Program-made: the position numbers and the translations under genes
Origin: a virus
DNA: 45,977 nt
Reading direction: 5' to 3' (one strand)
IMG/VR virus record: IMGVR_UViG_3300036851_000807
Span: 1 to 45,977 of that record
Notes under the pieces: model-generated
The model's database searches: none
What the model saw: the letters and a program-made list of their open reading frames with translations, nothing else
Told to the model about the DNA's origin: nothing
Shown here: positions 1-6,160 of the stretch, piece by piece
Position numbering within the stretch: position 1 is the stretch's first letter
Layout of the letters: every line of letters starts with the position of its first letter

Positions 1-42
1 CCCCAACAAACCCCCTCTTTATCTCCCCCAGCCACTCCCCCC
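1..42 (-). other. Potential G-quadruplex motif at the window start
   Basis: The plus strand has C-runs at 1-4, 11-15, 25-29 and 37-42, so the minus strand carries four G-runs of 4-6 bases separated by loops of 9, 6 and 7 bases. Positions 1-30 contain no G at all, unlike the surrounding coding DNA. If the ends of the window join, this tract lies just after the stop of the last gene and upstream of the replication-type gene. Whether it folds or has a role is inference. Confidence 0.4.
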
Positions 43-81
43 GCTACCGGCAGCGCGGCCAGCGAATCGACCGCAGTCGCT

Positions 82-564
82 GTGCAAACCGACCAGAAAC
101 CCGAGCGACGGAAGATTCGCACGGCGGTCGTTCGAGGCCGAGAAGCCGCTGACGTCCGCAACGGGCTGACGCTGTGGTGGGAGACGGTGAAAACCGACGA
201 GGCCGAGCGACGCTCGGTGCTCGGTCGCCGTGAGCACTTCGCCGAGATGGTGTTCGTGTACTGGGCCGAGGCATTCGACCACGGCCGCGCTCTGCTCGAT
301 CCGAAGCGCCTCGGCGTGCTGATGGACCGGCTGAAGGAGAACCGGGACGACCTCTCGGAGCTGCTCTACGTGATCGACGGCGCACGAGACGATCGGTACG
401 TGAAGGAGGGGCATAACGACATCGACTTCCTGTACCAGAAGCGCGGCACCGTCGAGCGGTGGGCCGGGAAGGTGCCCAGGTACAAACGGGGTGAGGTCCA
501 TCCTTCGGCGCGGAAGGTGTTCGAGCACCTTGCCGCGCAGCAGACGGAGCTAGCACATGCCTGA
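82..564 (+). CDS. Replication-protein-like C-terminal domain protein
   Basis: 160 residues from a GTG start. Residues 57-127 (VFVYW..., then LYVIDGARDD, NDIDFLYQK and VERW) match, from memory, a helical domain common at the C-terminus of phage replication-initiation proteins, whose typical pattern is a YW near the start, an 'IDG' helix, a 'DIxxIxRD'-like strand and a final 'VERF'. The usual N-terminal DNA-binding half is absent. The reading frame stays open, Pro/Ser/Thr-rich, from base 1 to the GTG, and no Shine-Dalgarno sequence precedes the GTG, so the true start may lie upstream of the window. If the window ends are joined, an in-frame TAA falls immediately before base 1 and GTG 82 becomes the only usual start. 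It overlaps the next gene by 8 bases. Confidence 0.6.
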   Translation: MQTDQKPERRKIRTAVVRGREAADVRNGLTLWWETVKTDEAERRSVLGRREHFAEMVFVYWAEAFDHGRALLDPKRLGVLMDRLKENRDDLSELLYVIDGARDDRYVKEGHNDIDFLYQKRGTVERWAGKVPRYKRGEVHPSARKVFEHLAAQQTELAHA

Positions 565-1015
565 CGAGTCGATCATTGCAGCTGAGCGGGCCGTGCAGCT
601 CGCCCGCGTGAAGGCCGCGAGCCCTCACTGGCAGGAGCCGAAGCCCATGCCCAAGCGAGGCGCGACGCGCGAGCCGACTGCGGCCGAGCGAGCGCTCGAC
701 GCGAACATCGGTGGGCTCGTGTCGACGGTCCTCGCGCGCGCTGGCGTCGACGTGGCGAAGGTGGACGTTTCCCCCGAGGCGTTAGGTGTCTGCGCCGAGT
801 GCGGTGCGCCCTACACGGTGAGGCCGGGCGAGAAGCGCGCGAGCGCGACGTGTGATTACAGCCGCCCGCCGCATCTGGTGCAGATACAGCGCGTGGACCT
901 CGCGACGAAACGCGCGTCGACCGTCGCAACGGAAGTGGTCGACCGATCACGCGAGACGTACAAGGACAGGCTCGCAGAAGGGCGGGGGCTCAAGCTCTTG
1001 AGGACCGAAGAATGA
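557..1015 (+). CDS. Hypothetical protein with a partial zinc knuckle
   Basis: 152 residues, ATG start inside the end of the preceding gene. A CxxC pair at residues 79-82 is followed by Cys99 and a nearby His, suggesting a small metal site with three visible cysteines. The N-terminal half is Ala/Arg/Glu-rich and probably helical. Its stop overlaps the next ATG by 4 bases (ATGA), so it is translationally coupled in the left early operon. No family was recognised; the position beside a replication-type gene suggests an accessory DNA-metabolism role, which is inference only. Confidence 0.7.
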   Translation: MPDESIIAAERAVQLARVKAASPHWQEPKPMPKRGATREPTAAERALDANIGGLVSTVLARAGVDVAKVDVSPEALGVCAECGAPYTVRPGEKRASATCDYSRPPHLVQIQRVDLATKRASTVATEVVDRSRETYKDRLAEGRGLKLLRTEE

Positions 1016-1236
1016 GCCAGCGCGAGCGTGTGGCGTGCGGAGCGACCGACCCGGATCCATACGTCGAAGCGCTCATCGCGGAGATGCGCCAGAACATCAA
1101 CGCGCCGAAAGGCTTCGACGGATGCGGTGGGAGTGGCGTCTGGTCGTACATGTATCGCTGTGTCGAGTGCGGTCGGTGGATGCACAAGGACTGCATCCTC
1201 AAGCACTTCGAGTCTCACAAGACGCCGAGCCCGTGA
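1012..1236 (+). CDS. Small zinc-finger protein
   Basis: 74 residues. Cys38, Cys50, Cys53, His58, Cys61, His65 and His69 form a dense Cys/His cluster (CGG...RCVECGRWMHKDC) resembling a compact treble-clef or PHD/RING-like zinc site, too short for a full RING domain. Start and stop both overlap the neighbouring genes by 4 and 3-4 bases. It may bind nucleic acid or a protein partner; no specific family is recognised. Confidence 0.7.
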   Translation: MSQRERVACGATDPDPYVEALIAEMRQNINAPKGFDGCGGSGVWSYMYRCVECGRWMHKDCILKHFESHKTPSP

Positions 1237-1727
1237 ACATCCTCGACATGACGCCCGCGCAGATCATTGCCGAGGCGGAGCGGCGCGAGCGACTGCGCGC
1301 GAAGGGCATTCACGACTTCCACTCGCCCGAAGCGATGGCGGCGAGCATGACGCCTGAGCAGATCGCGGCCGAGCAGAAGCGCGAGGATGTGCTGGAGAAG
1401 AAGGAACAGCACGAGATCGTGAAGCGACTCCGTGTCGTTCGCTGCGACGTCTGGCCGACCAGCTCCAATAAACGCGCGAAGATTCGCCCTGGCTTCCCTG
1501 ACATCTGGTTCTTCGGCCCGCCCGGCTCCAACCTCGCCGGTTGGTGGGAATCGAAGCGTCAAGTCGGCGGTAGACTGTCGGAAGCGCAGGTTGACTTTCA
1601 GAAGCGATGTAAGGATAGTGGTACTATACACGGGTATGGCGACCGTTACGACGCGGAACGCTTCTTGATAGCGCGCGGCCTCGCCTACTACGGCCCCGGT
1701 GGCTCCTTCGAACGGACACGACGATGA
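1233..1727 (+). CDS. VRR-NUC-like endonuclease
   Basis: 164 residues if translation starts at GTG 1233, which overlaps the previous stop; an in-frame ATG at 1248 is an alternative. After a helical N-terminus, residues 57-130 carry the pattern of the VRR-NUC (PD-(D/E)xK) superfamily: PGFPD at 86-90, then E106-S-K108 on the next strand, then the conserved 'LSEAQ' with Gln119. This family comprises phage and repair-linked nucleases cutting flaps or junctions; a role in phage replication or recombination intermediates is likely. Codons for residues 128-133 are unusually A/T-rich and coincide with a CTATAC operator-like site (see 1591-1629). Nuclease class is fairly secure, substrate unknown. Confidence 0.7.
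   Translation: MNILDMTPAQIIAEAERRERLRAKGIHDFHSPEAMAASMTPEQIAAEQKREDVLEKKEQHEIVKRLRVVRCDVWPTSSNKRAKIRPGFPDIWFFGPPGSNLAGWWESKRQVGGRLSEAQVDFQKRCKDSGTIHGYGDRYDAERFLIARGLAYYGPGGSFERTRR
1591..1629 (+). promoter_or_regulatory. Candidate internal promoter and operator box within the nuclease gene
   Basis: TTGACT at 1591-1596 is followed 17 bases later by GATAGT at 1614-1619, a plausible sigma70-type spacing. ATAGT (1615-1619) and ACTAT (1623-1627) form an inverted repeat with a 3-base spacer, and CTATAC at 1624-1629 is the same box found repeatedly in the two main control regions. The host codons here (gat agt ggt act ata) are rare for this genome, hinting at constraint on the DNA. Confidence 0.35.
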
Positions 1728-1867
1728 TGGAATGGTGGGTCGGTCTCTACGCGCGGTTCTATTGCCTGGTGGCCGGGCATCTTCCGAAGCCGGGCTCACT
1801 GCGGAGCGAGCACCATCGGATGGTCGTGTGGTGTGAACGCTGCGAGCGCGACGTGCCGCACCGATGA
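1724..1867 (+). CDS. Small CxxC protein
   Basis: 47 residues from an ATG that overlaps the nuclease stop, ending in a TGA that overlaps the next ATG (both ATGA overlaps). It starts with an aromatic, weakly hydrophobic segment (MMEWWVGLYARFYCL) and ends with a CERC pair at residues 37-40. The perfect coupling on both sides is the main evidence that it is real. Function unknown. Confidence 0.6.
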   Translation: MMEWWVGLYARFYCLVAGHLPKPGSLRSEHHRMVVWCERCERDVPHR

Positions 1868-2265
1868 TCGCGATGCCGCAGCTGCTCGACGAGCTCGGGC
1901 TCACCGAGTCCTTCATGTCGATCGCGGGCATTCCGGTGAAGGTGCATCCCGACGTGCCCAACACCGAGATGTGGTCGATCGAGGACGACGCGCGGATCGG
2001 CAACACGTTCGACGCCCGCGTGGTCCCCAACACGTTCGTCGTGACGCGCGACGTTGGGGAGATGCTCAATCGCTACCGGCAGCAACGCTTCTCGGAGGCG
2101 TGGTGGGTGACGGTCCTCGCCGTGTCCGAGCAGACGGCCCACGCCCTCATCTCAATGGCCGAGTGGTGGCAGTCGCGCGGCGACGATCCCATCTGGCCTA
2201 TTCCCGCCTCACGGCTCGCAGCTCGCGCGCGCGTTGGGCAACAGGAGATCGACCATGCGCGCTAA
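1864..2265 (+). CDS. Hypothetical protein
   Basis: 133 residues, ATG start overlapping the upstream stop by 4 bases. It has a mixed alpha/beta-looking composition with several Trp residues (WSIEDD, EAWWVTV, EWWQSR, IWPIP) and no signal peptide, zinc motif or catalytic signature that could be identified. Its last 11 bases overlap the start of the downstream lipoprotein gene. It belongs to the left early operon by position; function unknown. Confidence 0.65.
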   Translation: MIAMPQLLDELGLTESFMSIAGIPVKVHPDVPNTEMWSIEDDARIGNTFDARVVPNTFVVTRDVGEMLNRYRQQRFSEAWWVTVLAVSEQTAHALISMAEWWQSRGDDPIWPIPASRLAARARVGQQEIDHAR

Positions 2266-2416
2266 GGTCTGCCTCGCCTTGCTGGCGATCGTGCTGTTCT
2301 CGCTCGTCGGGTGCAACTCGAGCGACGGAACCGGACCCTCGTGGTTCCCGAAGGACTTCGTGCTGCCGCCTGACCAGCCGCCTCCAGTGCCACCTGACTC
2401 GATTATCGCACGATGA
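2255..2416 (+). CDS. Small proline-rich lipoprotein, Rz1-like
   Basis: 53 residues. The ATG has a good ribosome-binding site, AGGAG at 2243-2247, 7 bases upstream. Residues 1-20 form a lipoprotein signal peptide ending in the lipobox LVGC, so lipid would attach to Cys20. The mature part of 33 residues contains nine prolines (LPPDQPPPVPPDS). Short, proline-rich lipoproteins are typical of outer-membrane spanins (Rz1), which fuse the inner and outer membranes at lysis. However, the endolysin lies near 38 kb and this gene is not embedded in an Rz gene, so an envelope-modifying role is equally possible. It is the last gene before a strong terminator. Confidence 0.6.
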   Translation: MRAKVCLALLAIVLFSLVGCNSSDGTGPSWFPKDFVLPPDQPPPVPPDSIIAR

Positions 2417-2420
2417 GAAA

Positions 2421-2455
2421 CGCCCCGGCTGAGTGAGCCGGGGCGCTTCGTTTTT
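2421..2455 (+). terminator. Rho-independent terminator of the left early operon
   Basis: A perfect 10-bp GC-rich stem (CGCCCCGGCT at 2421-2430 pairing with 2436-2445) with a 5-base loop is followed by a T5 run at 2451-2455. It sits 4 bases after the stop of the lipoprotein gene and between convergent genes. On the minus strand the stem is followed by only three T residues, so it would terminate the opposite strand weakly. Confidence 0.9.
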
Positions 2456-2474
2456 ACGCTTTGCGCAGAAACCG

Positions 2475-3446
2475 TTAGGCGTTATTGCCCCAAACGCCGG
2501 TGGTCAGTCCTTGCCCCACTTGGAACTCCAGGCCGCAGATGGTCGTCGAGTTGGGCGTATAGTAGTAACTCGGCCCGACGGCGCCGGTCTCCCATACGTA
2601 CTGGGCTATTTCGTGAGTGAAGCCCGCGGTGGCGACCCAATCGGTGCTGACCTTCTTCCCGATGTAGATCGTCCCCGTACAACTCGCGTTCGTGAAACGG
2701 TAGCCCACCCAACCTCCAACCAAGATCGGGTTGGCGCTGTACCCGTTCGCCGTAGCATTGACCCACATGGAGCCCGTCGTGTCGGTGTGGGTGATCTGCG
2801 AATAGATGCCGCCGGGAAGCGAGTACACCATCCCAGTCAGCAGGTTGGGATTCCGCGCCGCGCAGTAGTACGTCTCATCCCCGAGTGGATCCGGGTTGGG
2901 GTTCGTAGCGACGTACCAGTTCATCACGAGATGCGCGTGCGCGAGTTCCTCGAACACGCCATTCACCTTCACATAGAGGTAGGCGTGCTGGTTCGTCTCG
3001 CGCGTCCGGATGGAGGTGCCGTAATTGTCGGACGGGAACCCGGCGCAGTTGTTGAAGTAAACTGCTTGGGCACCGCCAGCGTCCGGGACGTCCGAGGTCG
3101 CCTTCGCGGTATCAGCTGGCTCGCTCGGATTGTCCCAGTCGCCGTACTCGACGACTGCCTGGCAGCGCACCGCGTCGTATTCAACGATCACCGGACGGAG
3201 GAGTCCGTGTTTCGGTCTCGAGACGTCGATACTGCACTTCCCGTTGACCATCTTCCCGTCGACCAGATCGCGGAACTGGGCGGGCTTCCCGTTGCGGAAC
3301 CGGAACGTGAACTTCACCGCCGTAGGTGAATTGAGCGTGAGGCGCGCATTCGGCGTGGCGCCTGGAGCCGGGTTGCTATCGCTACACGCGGCGAGCGCCA
3401 GCGTGATGCCGAGCAGCGCGAGACTGCTTCTCTTGAGGGATTTCAT
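2475..3446 (-). CDS. Large secreted lipoprotein, probable moron
   Basis: 323 residues. The N-terminus (MKSLKRSSLALLG...) is a lipoprotein signal peptide with lipobox LAAC, giving lipidation at Cys21; the next residue is Ser, consistent with outer-membrane sorting in Gram-negatives. Six further cysteines in the mature part could form disulfides, fitting an extracytoplasmic protein. The body looks beta-rich with many Tyr, Thr and Asn; no enzyme motif was found. It is alone on the minus strand, convergent with the early operon and separated by a hairpin from the minus-strand cluster upstream, the usual arrangement of a lysogenic-conversion (moron) gene. The stop codon lies in a GCCTAAC motif. 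Function unknown; a cell-surface change or superinfection exclusion are possibilities. Confidence 0.75.
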   Translation of the reverse strand: MKSLKRSSLALLGITLALAACSDSNPAPGATPNARLTLNSPTAVKFTFRFRNGKPAQFRDLVDGKMVNGKCSIDVSRPKHGLLRPVIVEYDAVRCQAVVEYGDWDNPSEPADTAKATSDVPDAGGAQAVYFNNCAGFPSDNYGTSIRTRETNQHAYLYVKVNGVFEELAHAHLVMNWYVATNPNPDPLGDETYYCAARNPNLLTGMVYSLPGGIYSQITHTDTTGSMWVNATANGYSANPILVGGWVGYRFTNASCTGTIYIGKKVSTDWVATAGFTHEIAQYVWETGAVGPSYYYTPNSTTICGLEFQVGQGLTTGVWGNNA

Positions 3447-3501
3447 CGGTTCGTTAGTGAGTGAACGAGCAAATAGCAGAGATACTGCGACAAAGACACG
3501 G

Positions 3502-3528
3502 ACGCCGCTAGTAGCGGCTTAGCGGCGT
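3502..3528 (-). terminator. Hairpin, possible terminator of the minus-strand gene cluster
   Basis: ACGCCGCT (3502-3509) pairs with AGCGGCGT (3521-3528), and a nested alternative stem GCCGCT/AGCGGC also exists. It lies between the last gene of the minus-strand cluster and the lipoprotein gene. Only a short, interrupted T-run follows on the minus strand, so termination efficiency is doubtful. Confidence 0.35.
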
Positions 3529-3557
3529 CGGAGGCGGGCGCGGCAGTAACGGCGTGG

Positions 3558-3803
3558 TCATTGGTCGGGGGCAAAGAGCATGAGGATCTCGGCGTCGCGC
3601 TCGAACGGGTCGCCGTGGGCCTTGATGTCGTCCTCGCGATCGAGGTAGGCGTCGAAGTCCTCGAACACGTCGTCAGGCACCGCAGCGATGGCCGCTTCTC
3701 CCTCGGCGCCATCGCAGCGTTCGCAGAGACGGGACTCCCCGCGGTAGCTCTCATGGCTAACCGCGGGGAGATCGTAGAACGCACCACACGAGCGGCAGTA
3801 CAT
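3558..3803 (-). CDS. Zinc-ribbon protein
   Basis: 81 residues from the ATG at 3803, which overlaps the upstream stop (ATGA). CxxC at residues 3-6 and CxxC at 27-30 form a classical four-cysteine zinc ribbon; the rest is acidic (EDFDAYLDREDD). It is the last gene of the eight-gene minus-strand cluster. Small ribbons of this type may bind nucleic acid or host polymerase, but no specific role can be read from the sequence. Confidence 0.7.
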   Translation of the reverse strand: MYCRSCGAFYDLPAVSHESYRGESRLCERCDGAEGEAAIAAVPDDVFEDFDAYLDREDDIKAHGDPFERDAEILMLFAPDQ

Positions 3804-4240
3804 CAGCAGGGCCAGTGACCCTGTTCCATCGCCATCGTCTTTCGGTCCTGGCGGTCCCACTCCGCGTTGCGCGCGGCCGTGCAGACGTCGCACAGATCGT
3901 CAGGGTCGCACTCGTGGGTGTCGACCAGCTCCTTCACTTTGCCCGAGCCGCCGCACTCGTCGCACGACACGTCGTAGCGACCCTCGAGCATATCCTCGAA
4001 GCCATCGGGGTCTTCGGCGCGATCGTCGCTCGTCCAGACTGACAGCGCGGGGTGAACGCGCATCCCTGCGCCACGACAGCCGCCGCAAATCTCCCAGGTG
4101 AAGTCCTTCCCGAGCACCGCGACGCGTGGTTCGTCGTCGTCGGGTGCCTCGCAGGCGTCGTGTGACTCGTCGTCGCGCGAGAGGCAATCGGGATCGTCGA
4201 CCGGGCACACGATCTCGTTGTCGTTGTCGGGCGTTCTCAT
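3803..4240 (-). CDS. Protein with DnaJ-type CxxCxGxG zinc fingers
   Basis: 145 residues, ATG at 4240. Two CxxCxGxG motifs at residues 52-59 and 93-100, plus Cys111, Cys117 and Cys120, mirror the zinc-binding region of DnaJ chaperones. There is no J domain (no HPD motif) and no C-terminal substrate domain, so this is an isolated, very acidic zinc-finger protein. A GGAG ribosome-binding site precedes the start. Similar isolated motifs occur in many small phage proteins; function unknown. Confidence 0.7.
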   Translation of the reverse strand: MRTPDNDNEIVCPVDDPDCLSRDDESHDACEAPDDDEPRVAVLGKDFTWEICGGCRGAGMRVHPALSVWTSDDRAEDPDGFEDMLEGRYDVSCDECGGSGKVKELVDTHECDPDDLCDVCTAARNAEWDRQDRKTMAMEQGHWPC

Positions 4241-4242
4241 CG

Positions 4243-4605
4243 TTAGCTCCACTGTTGGAGTTGAGGGGTGCGGGCGAGCGCGTCGATCATGAGATCGAGG
4301 ACGGAGAACGAGTCGGAGAACAGCTTTCGCTCGAACACGGCGCCGTAGAGCTGGAGCAGGCGCTCGTAGTGCTTTTGATCGAGCACGATCTCGGTGCGCG
4401 CGGGGCGGCAGGAGACGGTGCCGGGGATGAACTCGGCGACGGCGGCGCACGACGCGCAGTAGTACGTCGGCATCTCGCGCGTGCGGTCCTCGACGCGGAC
4501 GATGAACAGCTTGCACGCGTCGTCGTGATCGCAGCCGAAGCAGTGGTCGGGGCGACCGTCGACCCTAACGAGCGGGCAACCCCAAGGGCGGGTGAAGTCG
4601 ATCAT
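4243..4605 (-). CDS. Hypothetical cysteine-rich protein
   Basis: 120 residues; the ATG at 4605 overlaps the preceding stop by 4 bases. Cys22, Cys25, Cys31, Cys50 and Cys53 (CFGC...C...YCASC) form a probable zinc site in the N-terminal half. The C-terminal half (DQKHYERLLQLYGAVFERKL) is predicted helical. It is part of the minus-strand cluster; no family recognised. Confidence 0.65.
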   Translation of the reverse strand: MIDFTRPWGCPLVRVDGRPDHCFGCDHDDACKLFIVRVEDRTREMPTYYCASCAAVAEFIPGTVSCRPARTEIVLDQKHYERLLQLYGAVFERKLFSDSFSVLDLMIDALARTPQLQQWS

Positions 4606-4814
4606 GACGCCGCCTCCTGCCACTTGATGATCGCGCGCGTCACAGTGCGCGTGAGAACGAGCGTGAAGTCGGAGTCCAGCGTGCCATGCGGCGGGGTGCA
4701 TTCGGCGCGCAGGTAGCTGGTGGCCAGCTCGCGCGCGTCAGCCTCGTCGGGGCCGACGACTCGGACGTCTCCGTACAGCCCCTCGCTGTCGAGCACTCGG
4801 AACGTGAAGATCAT
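4602..4814 (-). CDS. Small hypothetical protein
   Basis: 70 residues from the ATG at 4814, overlapping the upstream stop by 4 bases. It reads as a compact alpha/beta protein: MIFTFRVLDSEG, a helix around ADARELATSYLRA, then a strand FTLVLTRTV. No cysteine cluster, signal peptide or catalytic motif is present. Support comes from coupling to both neighbours; function unknown. Confidence 0.6.
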   Translation of the reverse strand: MIFTFRVLDSEGLYGDVRVVGPDEADARELATSYLRAECTPPHGTLDSDFTLVLTRTVTRAIIKWQEAAS

Positions 4815-5071
4815 GGCGCCACCGCCTTCAATGAGGCGCGCGCGACCACGATCCACACGAACAGTTCGACGCCACCAGCTTTGATCGAGCGGGGGAAGAT
4901 GCGAGCGGTGCGACCGTCCACGCGGTGCTTGTGCCAGCGCTGCCGGTTCTTCGCTCCAGTCTCGTCGTAGAACGCGCGCGCCTCGATGACGGCGCCCTTC
5001 TTCGCGCCTCGGTCGTGAACGAGCACGCCATCCGTTAGGCGTGTCGGCTTGAGGGTGTCGTAGACGGCCAT
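4811..5071 (-). CDS. Small basic hypothetical protein
   Basis: 86 residues, ATG at 5071 with a GGAG-type ribosome-binding site a few bases upstream. The protein is rich in Arg, Lys and His in its middle (ETGAKNRQRWHKHRVDGR) and ends hydrophobic (GGVELFVWIVVARAS), so it could bind nucleic acid or associate with a membrane. It overlaps both neighbours by 1-4 bases. No family recognised. Confidence 0.6.
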   Translation of the reverse strand: MAVYDTLKPTRLTDGVLVHDRGAKKGAVIEARAFYDETGAKNRQRWHKHRVDGRTARIFPRSIKAGGVELFVWIVVARASLKAVAP

Positions 5072-5301
5072 CAGTTCTTCTCCTCGCACCACAGCGGGCG
5101 CGTCGTGGAGGTGGAGTCGTAGGCGTGGCCGTCGTCCGTTAGCTCGATGTGGTTGCCAGCGGCCTTGCATCGGGCGAACGCGGCGGCGTCCTCGACGGGG
5201 ATGAGGCGAATGGGGAGCGGGTGCTCAGTGCGCGCGTGCTCGCTCAGCCAGATGAGCGGGGCAGCGATGAGCGCAGTGGCGACAGCAGCGCGGAGGTTCA
5301 C
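5071..5301 (-). CDS. Small exported or membrane-anchored protein
   Basis: 76 residues with a GTG start (GTGA overlap with the preceding stop). Residues 3-20 (LRAAVATALIAAPLIWLS) form a hydrophobic segment after a short N-terminus, compatible with a signal peptide or a single N-terminal anchor. The remaining about 55 residues include two cysteines, suggesting a periplasmic domain. Function unknown. Confidence 0.6.
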   Translation of the reverse strand: MNLRAAVATALIAAPLIWLSEHARTEHPLPIRLIPVEDAAAFARCKAAGNHIELTDDGHAYDSTSTTRPLWCEEKN

Positions 5302-5735
5302 GAGGCAACCTCGGGCTGGTGCGTGTAGAGGTGGGGATACTTGACCGCGTATTCGTTGTTCTGGAGGCGGTCCTTTTCGAGTTGCGCTGGATCACGGGCT
5401 ACTCGTGCCAGCATCGCCGTCTCCTGGCCGCACTCATTCCAGCACTCCGGTCCGTGGAATGGGCACCAGCCCTCATCTCTGTAGCCGTTAGGCTCCACGT
5501 AGGGCTTCATGGCACCGCCTCGTTGGGAGACTTCCTCCCAACTGAGCCGATCGAGCATGTGCGGGTCGATCGTGAAGCTTCGGCCCACTCGGTGCGGCGG
5601 CGTGCCCTCGCAGGCGACGGACTCCACGCGCCACGTCTCGCCCTGTGAAGTGGAGATCGTGCGAAGAAGTCGGACGGAGGAGCCGTTGAAGGCGTAGACG
5701 CCGCCCTTGCGACGGTCCCAGTGAGAGCGCGTCAT
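5298..5735 (-). CDS. Hypothetical protein
   Basis: 145 residues from the ATG at 5735, which overlaps the previous stop. The N-terminal half (KGGVYAFNGSSVRLL...TWRVESVACEG) looks like a small beta-barrel. A second in-frame ATG begins MKPYVEPNGYRD, after which WCPFHGPECWNEC forms a Cys/His cluster. The two parts could be two domains or a recent fusion of two small genes. No family recognised. Confidence 0.6.
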   Translation of the reverse strand: MTRSHWDRRKGGVYAFNGSSVRLLRTISTSQGETWRVESVACEGTPPHRVGRSFTIDPHMLDRLSWEEVSQRGGAMKPYVEPNGYRDEGWCPFHGPECWNECGQETAMLARVARDPAQLEKDRLQNNEYAVKYPHLYTHQPEVAS

Positions 5736-6013
5736 GGCGCTGGCTCGAAGTCGAGCGTCGTGTCTTCGCGGTAGTAGCGCTCGACGATGATCGCGGCCAT
5801 CGACTCGACACCGATCGCGTCGCCGAGTGGCGTGGCGCGCGAGTAGAACGTGCGGCGTGGACTCGTGGACGCGCGCTCGACGATTGCGCCACCGTCGAGT
5901 AGGTGCGTCTGCACCTTCCACTCGAAGCGGAGTCGCTCAGCTGCACGCTGCGCGCTGATACGCTGGATCGCTTCGGTGAAGACTGCCGCCTGTGTGAACC
6001 AGCTCGATTGCAT
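5732..6013 (-). CDS. First gene of the minus-strand cluster, hypothetical
   Basis: 93 residues, ATG at 6013, with an AAGGG ribosome-binding site upstream. It starts helical (AAVFTEAIQRISAQRAAERLRFEWKV) and ends with beta-type sequence (MAAIIVERYYRED). As the promoter-proximal gene of an eight-gene minus-strand operon, it sits directly below the CTATAC boxes at 6033-6059, so the cluster is probably under the same repressor as the other control region. Function unknown. Confidence 0.65.
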   Translation of the reverse strand: MQSSWFTQAAVFTEAIQRISAQRAAERLRFEWKVQTHLLDGGAIVERASTSPRRTFYSRATPLGDAIGVESMAAIIVERYYREDTTLDFEPAP

Positions 6014-6032
6014 GTGACCCTTGGAGTTGTGC

Positions 6033-6059
6033 CTATACTATAGTAAAGGACAACTATAC
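6033..6059. promoter_or_regulatory. Operator boxes upstream of the minus-strand cluster
   Basis: CTATAC occurs at 6033-6038 and 6054-6059, 21 bases apart (two helical turns). The first overlaps a 10-bp palindrome, TACTATAGTA, at 6036-6045. The same box recurs at 6136-6152 and four times at 40456-40493. The site would lie in the promoter of the minus-strand cluster. Binding by the phage repressor is inference. Confidence 0.55.
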
Positions 6060-6124
6060 TACGCGCAATGGCGCGTAAGGTCACGCGGAGCGTGGTGTAG
6101 CAGCGGGACAACAGTCGGTCACGT

Positions 6125-6153
6125 TTGCCTACGCGGTATAGGGTTGCTATACT
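6125..6153 (+). promoter_or_regulatory. Sigma70-type promoter of the late operon, possibly leaderless
   Basis: TTGCCT (6125-6130) and TATACT (6148-6153) are separated by exactly 17 bases. The start codon of the next gene lies only 7 bases after the -10 element and has no Shine-Dalgarno sequence, so transcription would begin at or next to the ATG, giving a leaderless message. Confidence 0.5.
6136..6152. promoter_or_regulatory. Inverted-repeat operator overlapping the late promoter
   Basis: GTATAG (6136-6141) and CTATAC (6147-6152) form an inverted repeat with a 5-base spacer. The right arm overlaps the predicted -10 element, so a bound repressor would block transcription of the late operon. 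It shares its half-site with the boxes at 6033-6059 and 40456-40493. Confidence 0.55.
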
Positions 6154-6160
6154 GACCCTT

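Noticed and set aside
6125-6160. TTG extension of the small-terminase candidate
   Set aside because: It would put coding sequence over the -35 element and the operator inverted repeat; ATG 6161 is simpler.
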